A stretch of DNA of 64,000 nucleotides. Origin: Methylobacterium sp. NMS14P (GTDB lineage: Bacteria > Pseudomonadota > Alphaproteobacteria > Rhizobiales > Beijerinckiaceae). Positions 26,278 to 35,937 of the stretch are shown piece by piece; within the stretch, counting starts at the first letter, position 1; every line of letters begins with the position of its first letter. Both the position numbers and the translations under genes were made by a program. Under the pieces are notes generated by a model that saw only the letters and a program-made list of their open reading frames with translations, had not been told where the DNA came from and did no database searches. The stretch is taken from positions 5,563,001 through 5,627,000 of the forward strand of contig NZ_CP087106.1 of assembly GCF_028583545.1 (NCBI RefSeq), read 5' to 3'.

Positions 26278-29200
26278 TTGCGTGATCTTCTGACCGCGCT
26301 GGCGTGCGCCGTCATCCTGGTTCTCGTGGCGGCGCTCGCGGTTCCGCCCTTCGTCGACTGGCAGGCCCATCGCGGTCTCGTCGACCGGGCGCTCGCCCGG
26401 TCCCTCGGCGTTCCGGTCCGGACCGACGGCCGGATCGAGGTCCGCCTGCTGCCCTCTCCGCGGCTGCGCGTGGACCGCCTGCATCTCGGCGGCGACCCGG
26501 ACCGCCCGAGCCTGGATGCCCGGTTCGTCAAGGCCGAGATCGCCCTCGCGCCGCTCCTGAAGGGCGAGTTCCGCTTCACCGAGACCCGGATCGGCCGGGC
26601 CGAGATCAAGCTCCCGGTCGCCGGCCCGGACACGCTGAAGCTGCCGCCCGATTTCGGCGGGGCCCTGCGCGACCGCGACCTCGCCATCGAGAACCTGCAG
26701 ATCCAGCAGTTCCTCGTCACCACGCAGGTCCCCGCCACCGGGCGGACAGACCAGCTCTACGTCCAAGACCTGCGCCTGCAGGCACCGGCCCTGGTCGGAC
26801 CCTGGCGGATCGAGGGGACGAGCGGCGGCATCCCGTTCCGGGCGGCCAGCGGCACGCCGGGGCCGGACGGGCGCCTCGCCGCCAAGATCTCGGGCGGCGG
26901 CGACGCGACGCCGCGCTTCGAGGCGGACGCGCGGTTCGGCCTCGTGCCCGCCGAAGCCGGCGGCGCCCAGGTCGAGGCCGAGGGCTCCGCCCGCCTCGTC
27001 GTCGGGCCGCCGACCCAGGCGGCCGGCGCCTACCTGCCGTTCTCGCTGGCCGGCACCTTCAAGGCCCGGGGCACGCAGGTGCGGTTCGAGGCCGTCGACC
27101 TCGCGATCGATCCCGGCGGCCGGGCCCTGCGGCTCGGCGGCACCGGCCGGCTCGACCTGCGCCAGTGGCGCGCCGGCCTGACCCTGGACGCCCGCCGCCT
27201 CGACCTCGACGCCTTCCTGGCCTCGGCGGAGGGGCAGAACCTGATCGCCCGCGGCCTGCCGCGCTCGGCCGGCAGCCTGCCGGCGATGCTCGACCTCGAC
27301 CTCACGGTGGGCAGCGCCGTGCTGGGCGGCGAGGAATGGTCGAACCTCGCCCTCACCGGCACCCTGGAGCGGGCCGGCGGCCTGCTGCTGCGCCGCTTCG
27401 CGGTGACCGGCCCGGCCGAGTCCGCCGTCACGGCGAGCGGGCAGGTCGAGACGGCGCCGCTGCGCTTCTCCGGCCCGGTGGCGCTCGCCGCCCCCGACTC
27501 GGAGGCGCTCGGCCGCTACCTGCGCCGCCTCGGCGCCGAGGGGCCGCTCGTCGCGCTCCTCGACGGGCGGAAGATCGAGGCCGCCGCCGACCTGTCGGCC
27601 GCCGGCAACGGCCTGTCCCTGCGCAACATGCGCCTCGGCCTCGGGCCGGCGCGGATCACCGGCAACGCCCGCTACACCGCCGCCGAGGGCGCCGAGCGCG
27701 GCCGGTTCGAGGCGCAGATCCGCGCCACCGGCCTCGACATCGCCGGCCTGCCGCCCCTCGGGACGGCCCTCGGCACCCTGCGCGACACCGACCTCGCCCT
27801 GACGCTCGAGGCGAAGGACGTCCGGTTCGGCGCCACGGGCTCCGGCACCGGCACGATCGCGGCGCGGATCCAGTCGGACGGCGCCGGCCTCACGGTCGAC
27901 AGCCTCGACGTCACCGACCTCGCCGGCGCCAGCGCCCGGCTGTCCGGGCAGATCGGCGCGGACGGGACCGGCCGCGTCTCCGGGCGCCTGAAGGCGCCGG
28001 CGGCGGCGCCGCTGCTCGGCCTGCTCGAGCGGGTCTGGGTGGGCGAGATCCGCCTGCTGCCCGCCTTCCTGAGGGACGCGCCCCTCGACCTCGCAGTCAC
28101 CCTCGACCGGGAGGGCGGCGCTGCCGCGGCCCTGCGGACCCAGGCCCGCGGCAGCGCCGGCGGCGGTAGCCTCGACCTGACGCTCGCGAGCCGCGGCGCG
28201 CGGATCGAGGGCGGCACCGCCACCCTCGCGGCGCCGCGGGCGGGGGCGTGGTTCGGCCGCACCGACATCGCGGGCCTCCAGCAGCCCGCCGAGCTGCACC
28301 TGACCGCCGAGCGGCCGGACGGCCAGGCCCTCGCCCTGACGGCGAACGGCACGGTCGCGGGCCTGCGGCTCGCCACCGGCCGCCCGATCCTGGTCGGTCC
28401 CGACTTCGTCCCCACCGCCGGCACGCTCCGCGCCGACACGGCCGACCTGGCGCCGTTCCTGACGCTGGCCGGCGCCGCGACCCTGGCGCCGGGGGCGTGG
28501 CCGGCCGACCTCGCCGTCACGCTGTCGCGGCAGCAGGGCGAGGCCGCCGCCGCGCTCGCCGGCACGGTGGCGGGCGCGGGGGTGAACGGCACGCTGCTGC
28601 GGGCGGCGGGCGGCGCCCTGCACGGCCGCCTCGCCCTCGACCGGCTGTCGATCCCGCAGCTCGCCGCCGCCCTGGTGATCCCGCCGGGGGCGAACGGCAC
28701 GTTCGGCCCGCCGGCCACCCACCCGGCCCTGTCCCTCGACGCCCGCGTGGCCAGCCTGGATCTCGGCCGCGGCCTCGTCGCCACCGACGCGACCGCCGCC
28801 CTCGGCCTCGCCGACGCCGGCCTGACCCTGCGCGACCTGACCGGCAAGCTCGCCGGCGGCCGGCTCGCGGGCTCGGTGACGATCGCCCGGCTCGGGTCCG
28901 GCGCCTCGGTCTCGGTCTCGGGCTCGGGCAGCCTCGACGGCGCGGCGCTGCCGACGCTGGCCGGCGGACCGTTCGGCGGCCGCCTGAGCGCCGACCTGCG
29001 CTTCGCCGCCACGGCCGAGACCCTGCCGGGCCTCGCCGACAGCCTCTCGGGCAGCGGCGCACTCACCCTGACCGACCTGAGCCTGCCCGCGGCCGATCCC
29101 GCGGCCCTCGGCCGGGCGCTGGCCCGGGCGGCCGAGATGGACGACCCGCTCCGCGAGGGGCGGCTCCAGGCGCTCGTCACCGAGGAGCTCGCCCGGGGCG

Positions 29201-29724
29201 GCGCGCAGACGCGCGGATCCGCCCGGGCCGCCGTCACGATCGTGGGGGGCGTGCTGCGGGCCGGACCGTTCGACCTCGATCTCGGGCCGGCCCGCTGGGC
29301 CGGCACCGTCGGCTACGACCTGCGCGCCGGCCGCCTCGACGCCCGCGGCACCCTCGTGGGCGGCCCGGTGCCCCGCGGCTGGAATGCCGGGCCGCCCGCG
29401 GTCCAGTTCGGCCTGACCGGGCCGCTGGGCGCGCCGGAGCGGGTGCTGGACGTCGGCACCCTGTCGAACGGCCTCGCGGCCTTCGTGCTGCAGCGCGAGC
29501 TGGAGACGATCGAGCTGACCGAGGCCGACCAGGTGGAGCGGCAGCGCCGCCGCAATCGTATCGAGATGGACAAGGCGCGCGCGGCTGCCCTCAAGGCCGC
29601 GGCCGAGAAGGCCGCCGCGGACAGGACTGCCGCCGACAAGGCCGCCGAGGAGGCGGCGAGGCGGCCGCGCAACCCGGAGGAGGGGGCTGCCCAGCCACAG
29701 GCGCCGGCCGAGGCCCGGCCGTGA
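26278..29724 (+). CDS. AsmA family envelope protein
   Basis: A 1148-residue protein. The N-terminal anchor helix (LLTALACAVILVLVAALAVPPFVDW) is followed by the AsmA opening (HRGLVDRALARSLGVPVRTDGRIEVRLLPSPRLRVDRLHLG). A long beta-repeat body follows, and a C-terminal AsmA_2-like part (LSGSGALTLTDLSLPAADPAALGRAL). The last 60 residues are an Ala/Lys coiled coil ending in a Pro-rich tail. AsmA-like proteins are thought to bridge inner and outer membranes for phospholipid transport. The start is TTG 26278, since no ATG or GTG is available in frame after the last upstream stop. Confidence 0.88.
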   Translation: MRDLLTALACAVILVLVAALAVPPFVDWQAHRGLVDRALARSLGVPVRTDGRIEVRLLPSPRLRVDRLHLGGDPDRPSLDARFVKAEIALAPLLKGEFRFTETRIGRAEIKLPVAGPDTLKLPPDFGGALRDRDLAIENLQIQQFLVTTQVPATGRTDQLYVQDLRLQAPALVGPWRIEGTSGGIPFRAASGTPGPDGRLAAKISGGGDATPRFEADARFGLVPAEAGGAQVEAEGSARLVVGPPTQAAGAYLPFSLAGTFKARGTQVRFEAVDLAIDPGGRALRLGGTGRLDLRQWRAGLTLDARRLDLDAFLASAEGQNLIARGLPRSAGSLPAMLDLDLTVGSAVLGGEEWSNLALTGTLERAGGLLLRRFAVTGPAESAVTASGQVETAPLRFSGPVALAAPDSEALGRYLRRLGAEGPLVALLDGRKIEAAADLSAAGNGLSLRNMRLGLGPARITGNARYTAAEGAERGRFEAQIRATGLDIAGLPPLGTALGTLRDTDLALTLEAKDVRFGATGSGTGTIAARIQSDGAGLTVDSLDVTDLAGASARLSGQIGADGTGRVSGRLKAPAAAPLLGLLERVWVGEIRLLPAFLRDAPLDLAVTLDREGGAAAALRTQARGSAGGGSLDLTLASRGARIEGGTATLAAPRAGAWFGRTDIAGLQQPAELHLTAERPDGQALALTANGTVAGLRLATGRPILVGPDFVPTAGTLRADTADLAPFLTLAGAATLAPGAWPADLAVTLSRQQGEAAAALAGTVAGAGVNGTLLRAAGGALHGRLALDRLSIPQLAAALVIPPGANGTFGPPATHPALSLDARVASLDLGRGLVATDATAALGLADAGLTLRDLTGKLAGGRLAGSVTIARLGSGASVSVSGSGSLDGAALPTLAGGPFGGRLSADLRFAATAETLPGLADSLSGSGALTLTDLSLPAADPAALGRALARAAEMDDPLREGRLQALVTEELARGGAQTRGSARAAVTIVGGVLRAGPFDLDLGPARWAGTVGYDLRAGRLDARGTLVGGPVPRGWNAGPPAVQFGLTGPLGAPERVLDVGTLSNGLAAFVLQRELETIELTEADQVERQRRRNRIEMDKARAAALKAAAEKAAADRTAADKAAEEAARRPRNPEEGAAQPQAPAEARP

Positions 29725-29817
29725 GGCCGGCCGCGTCCTGAGGGCGGGGGTGGGGCTGGCCACCGTGACGGCCTCAGGCGCGGCACCCCGTGGGGCGCCG
29801 CGCCCGCATGTCCGGCT

Positions 29818-31953
29818 CTACGCCTTCCCCACCGCCATGAGCGCGAAGGCGTAGATCAGCGCCACCTCCTCCAGCCGGTCGAACCGGCCGGCGGCGCCGC
29901 CGTGGCCGGCCTCCATGTTGATCCGCAGGAGCACCGGCCCGCCGCCCGTCATGGTGGCGCGCAGCCGCGCGACCCACTTGGCCGGCTCCCAGTAGGTCAC
30001 CCGCGGGTCGGTCAGCCCGCCGAGCGCCAGGATCGCCGGGTAGTCCCTGGCGGCGACGTTGTCGTAGGGCGAGTACGACAGGATCGTCCGGAAGGCGGCC
30101 TCGCTCTCGCCCGGGTTGCCCCATTCGGGCCATTCCGGCGGGGTCAGGGGCAGCTCCGCGTCCAGCATGGTGTTGAGCACGTCGACGAAGGGCACGTCGG
30201 CGACGATCCCGGCGAACAGCTCCGGCGCGAGGTTGGCCACCCCCCCCATCAGCATCCCGCCCGCCGACCCGCCGTGGGCGACGATGCGCTTCTCGGACGT
30301 GTAGCGGGCCTCGATTAGCGCCCGCGCGCAGGCGATGAAGTCCGTGAAGGTGTTGGGCTTCTTCTCGCGCTTGCCGTCGAGGTACCAGCGCCAGCCCTTC
30401 TCGGTGCCGCCGCGGATATGGGCGATGGCGTAGACGAAGCCGCGGTCGACGAGGCTCAGCAGGTTCGTGCGGAACGCCGCCGGCATCAGGGTGCCGTAGG
30501 AGCCGTAGCCGTACAGCAGCAGCGGCGCGCTGCCGTCGAGGGCGAGGTCCCGGCGGTGCAGGAGCGAGACCGGCACCTGCTCGCCGTCGGGCGCGGTGGC
30601 GAAGAGCCGCCGGGTCACGTAGGCGGCCGGGTCGTGGCCGCTCGGCACCGCCTGCCGCTTGCGCAGGAGCCGGGTGCGGGCCGCGCAGTCGTAGTCCCAG
30701 GTCTCCGACGGGGTCGTCATCGACGAGTAGACGAAGCGGATCGCGGCCGTGTCGAAGGCGAGGCCGGCCCGCAGGCCGAGGGAGTAGGCCTCCTCGGCGA
30801 AGGCGACCGTGTGCTCGGTGCCGTCGGCGAGGTCGCGCACGACGATCCGCGGCCTGGCGTTCTCGATCTCCAGCCGGATCAGGTGGCCGGCGAGGAGGTG
30901 CAGGTGGCGGATCATCACCCCGGACCGGTGCGGCACGAGGTCGGTCCAGTTGGCCCGGCCCGGATCGTCGAGCGGCGCGGTGCCGATCTTGAAGTCCTCG
31001 GCGCCGTCCGCGTTGGTGCGGATGAACAGGCGGTCGCCGCGGTGCTCGACCCCGTAGATCAGCAGCGGCGTGCGCGGCTCGACGAGGCGCAGGGGGGCGT
31101 CCTCCGCGTGCCGGTCGAGCAGCCGGACCTCGGAGGTCTCGTGGTCGCTCACCGTCACGTCGAGGAAGGCGCCGGACTGCGTCTTGCCGATGTGGACGAA
31201 GTAGCCGGCGTCGGCCTCCGTGTAGACGGTCTCGTCCTCGCTCTGCCCCGTGCCGACGCGGTGGCGCATCACCTTGGCGGGGCGGTGGTTGGCGTCCACC
31301 GCCACGTACCAGAAGCTCGCGCCGTCCGCGGCCCAGACCGCCTCGCCGGAGGTCGCCTCGACGCGGTCGTCCAGGTCGAGGCCGGTGGCGACGTCGCGCA
31401 CCCGGATCGTGTAGAGTTCCGAGCCCTTGGTGTCGGCGCTCCAGGCGAGGCGCGCGTGGTCGTCGGAATGCACCGCGGCGGCGATCTCGAAGAACGGCAG
31501 GCCTTCGCCCTCGCGGTCGCCGTCGATGAGGATCGTCTCGTCCAGATCCGGGCCCGACTCGGGCACGTCGGGGGCGGTGGCCGGCCGCCGGCAGATCAGC
31601 GGGTGCTGCCCGCCCTCGCGGTGGCGCGTGTAGTAGGCGAAGGGCCCGTCCGGCTCGGGGACGCCGCTCTCGTCCTCCTGGATCCGCCCGCGCATCTCGG
31701 CGACGAGCTGCCGACGGAGTTCCGCACTCCCGGCGAGCGCCGCCTCGGCGAAGGCGTTCTCGGCCTTCAGGTAGGCGGCGATGTCGTCCGGCAGCGCGGC
31801 CGGGTCCTTCAGGACCGTCTGCCAGTTCTCGGCCTTCAGCCACGCGTAGTCATCGGTGATCTCCTGCCCGTGGACGCTGAAGCGTCGCGGCCGGGCCTCG
31901 GCCACCGGCGCGCCGGTCCTGTGAGCGAGCAAGCCGTGGCCGATCTCCGTCAT
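29818..31953 (-). CDS. ptrB: Oligopeptidase B (S9A serine peptidase)
   Basis: A 711-residue prolyl-oligopeptidase-fold enzyme that cleaves small peptides after Arg/Lys. The N-terminal beta-propeller begins RPRRFSVHGQEITDDYAWLKAENW. The catalytic domain has Ser563 (GGSAGGMLMG), Asp649 (GLTDPRV) and His684 (EAGHGG), with almost the spacing of E. coli OpdB. ATG 31953 has GGGAGAGACG directly upstream; the frame stays open to 32481, but that extension looks non-coding. It converges on the AsmA gene. Confidence 0.94.
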   Translation of the reverse strand: MTEIGHGLLAHRTGAPVAEARPRRFSVHGQEITDDYAWLKAENWQTVLKDPAALPDDIAAYLKAENAFAEAALAGSAELRRQLVAEMRGRIQEDESGVPEPDGPFAYYTRHREGGQHPLICRRPATAPDVPESGPDLDETILIDGDREGEGLPFFEIAAAVHSDDHARLAWSADTKGSELYTIRVRDVATGLDLDDRVEATSGEAVWAADGASFWYVAVDANHRPAKVMRHRVGTGQSEDETVYTEADAGYFVHIGKTQSGAFLDVTVSDHETSEVRLLDRHAEDAPLRLVEPRTPLLIYGVEHRGDRLFIRTNADGAEDFKIGTAPLDDPGRANWTDLVPHRSGVMIRHLHLLAGHLIRLEIENARPRIVVRDLADGTEHTVAFAEEAYSLGLRAGLAFDTAAIRFVYSSMTTPSETWDYDCAARTRLLRKRQAVPSGHDPAAYVTRRLFATAPDGEQVPVSLLHRRDLALDGSAPLLLYGYGSYGTLMPAAFRTNLLSLVDRGFVYAIAHIRGGTEKGWRWYLDGKREKKPNTFTDFIACARALIEARYTSEKRIVAHGGSAGGMLMGGVANLAPELFAGIVADVPFVDVLNTMLDAELPLTPPEWPEWGNPGESEAAFRTILSYSPYDNVAARDYPAILALGGLTDPRVTYWEPAKWVARLRATMTGGGPVLLRINMEAGHGGAAGRFDRLEEVALIYAFALMAVGKA

Positions 31954-32417
31954 CGTCTCTCCCGTCGGGTCCCGTCGCGCGCGGGTGTCGCGTCCGGGTG
32001 AGGGGATGTGTCCCGCCGGGCGCGCGGATGCAAGGCGTCCTGAGGCGGGGCCGGGGTTGGAGACCCGTGTCGCCGGCCGGGCCGGCGCGGCCGTGAACCC
32101 TGCGCCGACCCGTTGCTCTACGGCATCGGTAGTGCGGGAAACGGTCGGGCTGACGACGCGAGCGGCCGGCCCGGCTCCGCGCCGGAGCGGCGTCCGGAGC
32201 CTTGCCGGGGCGGCCCGTTCGGGCGGTCTCGCCGGGGGCCGCGAACCCGCCAGGGACTTGGCGCAGCGGCCGATTTCGGCCTCGCCCCGGCTCGGGAACG
32301 CCGCGGTCGCCCCATAGAGCGTGACAAGTCGAGCCGAGCATAGGCCCGAGAAAACCGGCCCGGGATTATCCGGCTCCGCGATCCGTCCGACATGAAGGGG
32401 GACTTGCGGATGGTGGA
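31954..32417. other. Divergent promoter region of ptrB and porin 1
   Basis: 464 bases with no convincing gene. It probably holds the promoters of both flanking genes; no strong inverted repeat was recognised. Confidence 0.5.
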
Positions 32418-34115
32418 ATGGCCGATTCGATGCATGTTTTGTGTGCGGAGTACCGGAAACATCGTACGAAGCGGGGGACAACGGGCGTTCTGGCGGGTGT
32501 AGCGGGGTTGCTGAGTCTGCCGGTGGGAGCGGCGGAACTTCCCGATCGGCGGAAATCTCAGCTCATCGAGCACGTGCGGGTCTGCTCGGCCTACGGCCAG
32601 GCCTTCTTCTTCATTCCCGGCACGGACACCTGCCTGCGCCTCTCCGGCCGCGCGCGCTACGAGTACGCCTACCAGCCCTCCTACAGCCGCTCGGGGAGCG
32701 CGACCGCCACACCGGGGGATTACAGCGGCTACCAGGGTCGCCTCCGGATCAACCTCGATGCCCGGAGCCAGACGTCCTACGGAATCCTGCGCGCCTTCCT
32801 CCGCCTCGACGCCGGGAGCCGGACCGGCTTCGCTACCATGCATGCCGGCGCGCTGAACCGGATCGGCGCCTCCTTCCCGGCCCTGGGCGTCGACCAGTTC
32901 GGGCGGGCCCAGCAGCAGTTCAACGTCGACAAGGCCTTCATCCAGTTCGCCGGCATCACCGCCGGCCGCGCCTCCTCGTTCTTCGATTTCTACGCCCACG
33001 ACTTCGAGTTCATCGTCGCCTCTCTCGGCTCGGACAATCCCTCGACCAACCTCGCCGCCTACACGGCGACGCTGGGCAAGGGCCTGTCCGCCTCGCTCGC
33101 GGTGGAGGACCCGATGTTCCGCCGCACGCCGGTCTACTCGCCCCAGAACGCCGCGGCCTCGGCATTCCCGAACCCCGGCGCGATCCTGTCGCCCGGGAAC
33201 CCCGTCACCCCGATCTTCGTCGGGTACGACGCCGCCGGCCGCCCGACCGGCGTGGGCTTCGTCGACACGGTCCAGCGCAGCCGCATGCCCGACATCGTCG
33301 GCGTGCTGCGCTCCGACCAGTCCTGGGGCTCCGCGCAGCTCTCCGGGGCCGTGCACGAGGTCAACCACGGCCTGCTCAGCAGCGTCTCGTTCGCCGGCAC
33401 GAACCTCGGCGCGCCCGTCTCGGTGGGCAACAACCGCACCCCGGGCGGCGCGGCCTCCGCCCTCGGCTGGGCCGTGCAGGGGGGCGTGAAGATCAACCTG
33501 CCGGCGATAGCGACCGGCGATACCCTCTACCTGCAGGGCGCCTACGGGGAGGGCACCGCCCTGTATACCGGCCTGCCGGCCTATAACGGCCCCTGGGCGC
33601 AGTCGGCCACCGCGGTGCAGGGGGCGGCCTTCTCGCAGTTCTTCAACGACGGCGTGATCAACCCCTTCACCCAGCGCCTGGAGCTGTCGACGAGCTACTC
33701 GTTCACGGCGGCGATGCTGCACTACTGGACGCCCGCGGTCCGCTCCGCCTTCTTCGGCTCCTACGGCGCCCTGAGCTTCGCCCGCGGCGCCCGCGCGGCG
33801 CAGGGCGCCTATTTCGGCGTGACCGGGACCGGGCCGGGCACCCCCGGGACGCGGTTCTTCGACCTGAGCCAGATCCTGCGGGACAGCTACCGCTTCGTCG
33901 TCGGCGGCAACCTGATCTGGTCGCCGGTGAAGGAGTTCGATATCGGCGTCGAGGCGATCTACACGCGCTACGGGCCGCAGAACGGCCGCATCCTCGACCT
34001 GGGCCGGTATCCCAACCAGAACGCGGCCTACGTCAACAACCCCGCCAACCCGGTCTCGACCGCCCGCCACGTCGACGTCATCCAGGTGCGCGCGCGCGTG
34101 CAGCGGGACTTCTGA
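32418..34115 (+). CDS. Alphaproteobacterial outer-membrane porin (copy 1)
   Basis: A 565-residue beta-barrel porin of the porin_2 type. After a signal-like segment (GVLAGVAGLLSLPVGAAELP) it has the family opening VRVCSAYGQAFFFIPGTDTCLRLSGRARYEY. It ends ...VDVIQVRARVQRDF with a C-terminal Phe, the outer-membrane insertion signal. It shares long blocks with the second porin at 45931-47586 (IPGTDTCLRLSGRAR, GRASSFFDFYAHDFEF, YLQGAYG). The first ~20 residues before the signal are unusually long and charged; ATG 32430 is an alternative start. Confidence 0.9.
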   Translation: MADSMHVLCAEYRKHRTKRGTTGVLAGVAGLLSLPVGAAELPDRRKSQLIEHVRVCSAYGQAFFFIPGTDTCLRLSGRARYEYAYQPSYSRSGSATATPGDYSGYQGRLRINLDARSQTSYGILRAFLRLDAGSRTGFATMHAGALNRIGASFPALGVDQFGRAQQQFNVDKAFIQFAGITAGRASSFFDFYAHDFEFIVASLGSDNPSTNLAAYTATLGKGLSASLAVEDPMFRRTPVYSPQNAAASAFPNPGAILSPGNPVTPIFVGYDAAGRPTGVGFVDTVQRSRMPDIVGVLRSDQSWGSAQLSGAVHEVNHGLLSSVSFAGTNLGAPVSVGNNRTPGGAASALGWAVQGGVKINLPAIATGDTLYLQGAYGEGTALYTGLPAYNGPWAQSATAVQGAAFSQFFNDGVINPFTQRLELSTSYSFTAAMLHYWTPAVRSAFFGSYGALSFARGARAAQGAYFGVTGTGPGTPGTRFFDLSQILRDSYRFVVGGNLIWSPVKEFDIGVEAIYTRYGPQNGRILDLGRYPNQNAAYVNNPANPVSTARHVDVIQVRARVQRDF

Positions 34116-34258
34116 GGGCGGCTGCGGATCCGGGGTGATCCACGAGGGCGGGCGCGGGCGGCGATACCGGCTCGGCCGGGAGCCGGTTCCGACCTCGGGC
34201 GTTGAACCGCCGGCCGCGGCCTCGACCGCGGTCGCCGGTTCGATCCCGAGGTGCCGAC

Positions 34259-34480
34259 ATGGACGCGATCCCCGATCCGCAGCCGGATCTGCAGGACGAT
34301 CACCCCGCCGCGGACCTGGAGCGCGTGAACGACATCCTCGCCACCTGGGCGGCGCGCTCCGCCGCCGAGAGCGACGCGCTGATCGACCGGTTCGAGGCGA
34401 TGGGCTACGAGGTCCGCGGCAAGTCGGAGACCGAGATCGCCGACGTCTTGCACCGGCCGCCGACGCGCGCCGCGAGATAG
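34259..34480 (+). CDS. Small acidic hypothetical protein
   Basis: 73 residues, acidic in the first half (DAIPDPQPDLQDDHPAADLERVNDIL), helical, ending in a basic Pro/Arg tail. GAGG upstream supports the ATG. I do not recognise the family. It lies between porin 1 and the DUF6456 gene on the same strand. Confidence 0.55.
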   Translation: MDAIPDPQPDLQDDHPAADLERVNDILATWAARSAAESDALIDRFEAMGYEVRGKSETEIADVLHRPPTRAAR

Positions 34481-34573
34481 CTGTGGGTTGTAGGTAAAAA
34501 AGCCTTGACCTGCTAAGTTTTCCTGAGAAACTGGAGGCTTCGCACGTCCGTCGTAGCACCCACGGAACAAAAC

Positions 34574-35422
34574 ATGAACAAACTTTGCAAGGGCGGCCGT
34601 TCAGCCAGCGCGGGGGCGCGGCCGCGCGGCGCCGCCGCGGTCGACCTCCCGGCGGAGGTGTCGCGCCTGCTGGCGCGGCTCGGCGAGCCGGGCGCCTACG
34701 CGCGGCCCGACCCCCTGGTCGAGGAGGCGCTGGTGACCCGTCGCGGGGGCGACGGGATCTCGGTGGGGAGCGGGCGTTTCGCGGCCGCCTCCGGGCGGGC
34801 CCTGGCGTCGGCCGATCTGGCGGCGTGGAACGCGGCCGGCACGCGCCTGACGATCAGCGAGGCCGGGCGGGCGCGCCTGCGCCGCGCGGCCCGGCCGGGC
34901 GACCTGGCCTTCGCGGACCAGCACCGCGACCTCGCCGTCGTGGAGGGCGGCGCCGGGCCGACCCTGCGCAACGCCGCCGAGAACCCCCTGGCCTGGATGG
35001 TGCGCCGGCGCGACCGGGACGGCGCGCCGCTCATCGACGCGGCCGCTTTCGAGGCCGGGGAGCGGCTGCGGCGGGACATGACCACCGCCGCCCTGCTGCC
35101 GCGGATGGGCGCGGATCTCGGGGCGCCCCGGATCGACGGCGGCGGCCCGCGCGACCCGGCCGCCGCGGCCGACCACGTGATCGCGGCCCGGCAACGGGTG
35201 CGCGGCGCCCTCGACGCGGTCGGGAGCGACCTCTCGGGCCTGCTGATCGACCTCTGCGGCTTCCTGAAGGGCCTGGAGCGGATCGAGGCGGAGCGGCGCT
35301 GGCCGGCCCGGTCCGCCAAGGTCGTGGCCCGCATCGCCCTGGGGCGGCTCGCCGAGCATTACGGGCTGGAGCGGGAGGCGACCGGTCCGGACCGGGCCCG
35401 CCTGCGCCTCTGGCGCGGGTGA
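34574..35422 (+). CDS. DUF6456 domain protein
   Basis: A 282-residue protein, basic N-terminus. The C-terminal half has the DUF6456 blocks NPLAWMVRRRDRDGAPLIDAAAF, then AARQRVRGALDAVG and LLIDLCGFLKGLERIEAERRWPARSAKVV. The N-terminal half may carry a winged helix. The family is common in Rhizobiales with no firm function; a DNA-related role is often guessed. It converges on sufE (6 bases). Confidence 0.82.
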   Translation: MNKLCKGGRSASAGARPRGAAAVDLPAEVSRLLARLGEPGAYARPDPLVEEALVTRRGGDGISVGSGRFAAASGRALASADLAAWNAAGTRLTISEAGRARLRRAARPGDLAFADQHRDLAVVEGGAGPTLRNAAENPLAWMVRRRDRDGAPLIDAAAFEAGERLRRDMTTAALLPRMGADLGAPRIDGGGPRDPAAAADHVIAARQRVRGALDAVGSDLSGLLIDLCGFLKGLERIEAERRWPARSAKVVARIALGRLAEHYGLEREATGPDRARLRLWRG

Positions 35423-35428
35423 GGCCGC

Positions 35429-35857
35429 TCAGGCCTCGGCGGCGAGCCGGACCGCGTCGCGGTGGATGCGCTCCGCCATCGCCCGCACGCCGTTGGAGCG
35501 CTTCGAGGTCACGTGGGCGCCGAAGCGGAGCTGCCGGAACAGGTCGAGGCCGTCGGTCTCGGCGGCCTCCCGGGGCGTCTTGCCGGTGTAGAGCGCGATC
35601 ATCAGCGCCACGAAGCCGCGGACGATGAACGAGTCGCTGAAGCCGTGCAGGACGAGGCGCGGCGTCCCGTCCGCCCGCTCCGCCCGCGTGTCGATCCAGA
35701 CCTGGCTCTCGCAGCCGTGGACGCGGTTCGCCTCGGTCCGCTCGGCCTCGGGCATGGGCGGCAGGGCGCGGCCGAGTTCGATCAGGTACTCCAGCCGCAT
35801 GTCGTCGTCTTCGACGATCTCGAAATTCTCGATGATGGTGTCGATCGGAGGGAGCAT
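35429..35857 (-). CDS. sufE: SufE family sulfur acceptor
   Basis: A 142-residue cytoplasmic protein that takes persulfide sulfur from a SufS-type cysteine desulfurase for Fe-S cluster assembly. The acceptor is Cys49 in NRVHGCESQVW, and the conserved FVALMIALYTGKTP block follows. It stands alone here, without sufS or sufBCD, as often in alphaproteobacteria. Confidence 0.93.
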   Translation of the reverse strand: MLPPIDTIIENFEIVEDDDMRLEYLIELGRALPPMPEAERTEANRVHGCESQVWIDTRAERADGTPRLVLHGFSDSFIVRGFVALMIALYTGKTPREAAETDGLDLFRQLRFGAHVTSKRSNGVRAMAERIHRDAVRLAAEA

Positions 35858-35937
35858 GCTCGGCCGGGTCCGGAAAGGTCTGCGCCGCTATAGGCCGGCC
35901 GCGGCGCCGTGGCGACGGGGCCCGGCGCCGCGGGCGC

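Noticed and set aside
26185..29763. 1192-residue open frame opposite the AsmA gene
   Set aside because: Low-complexity Arg/Gly/Ala-rich translation without motifs; the + strand AsmA protein has a membrane anchor and family blocks.
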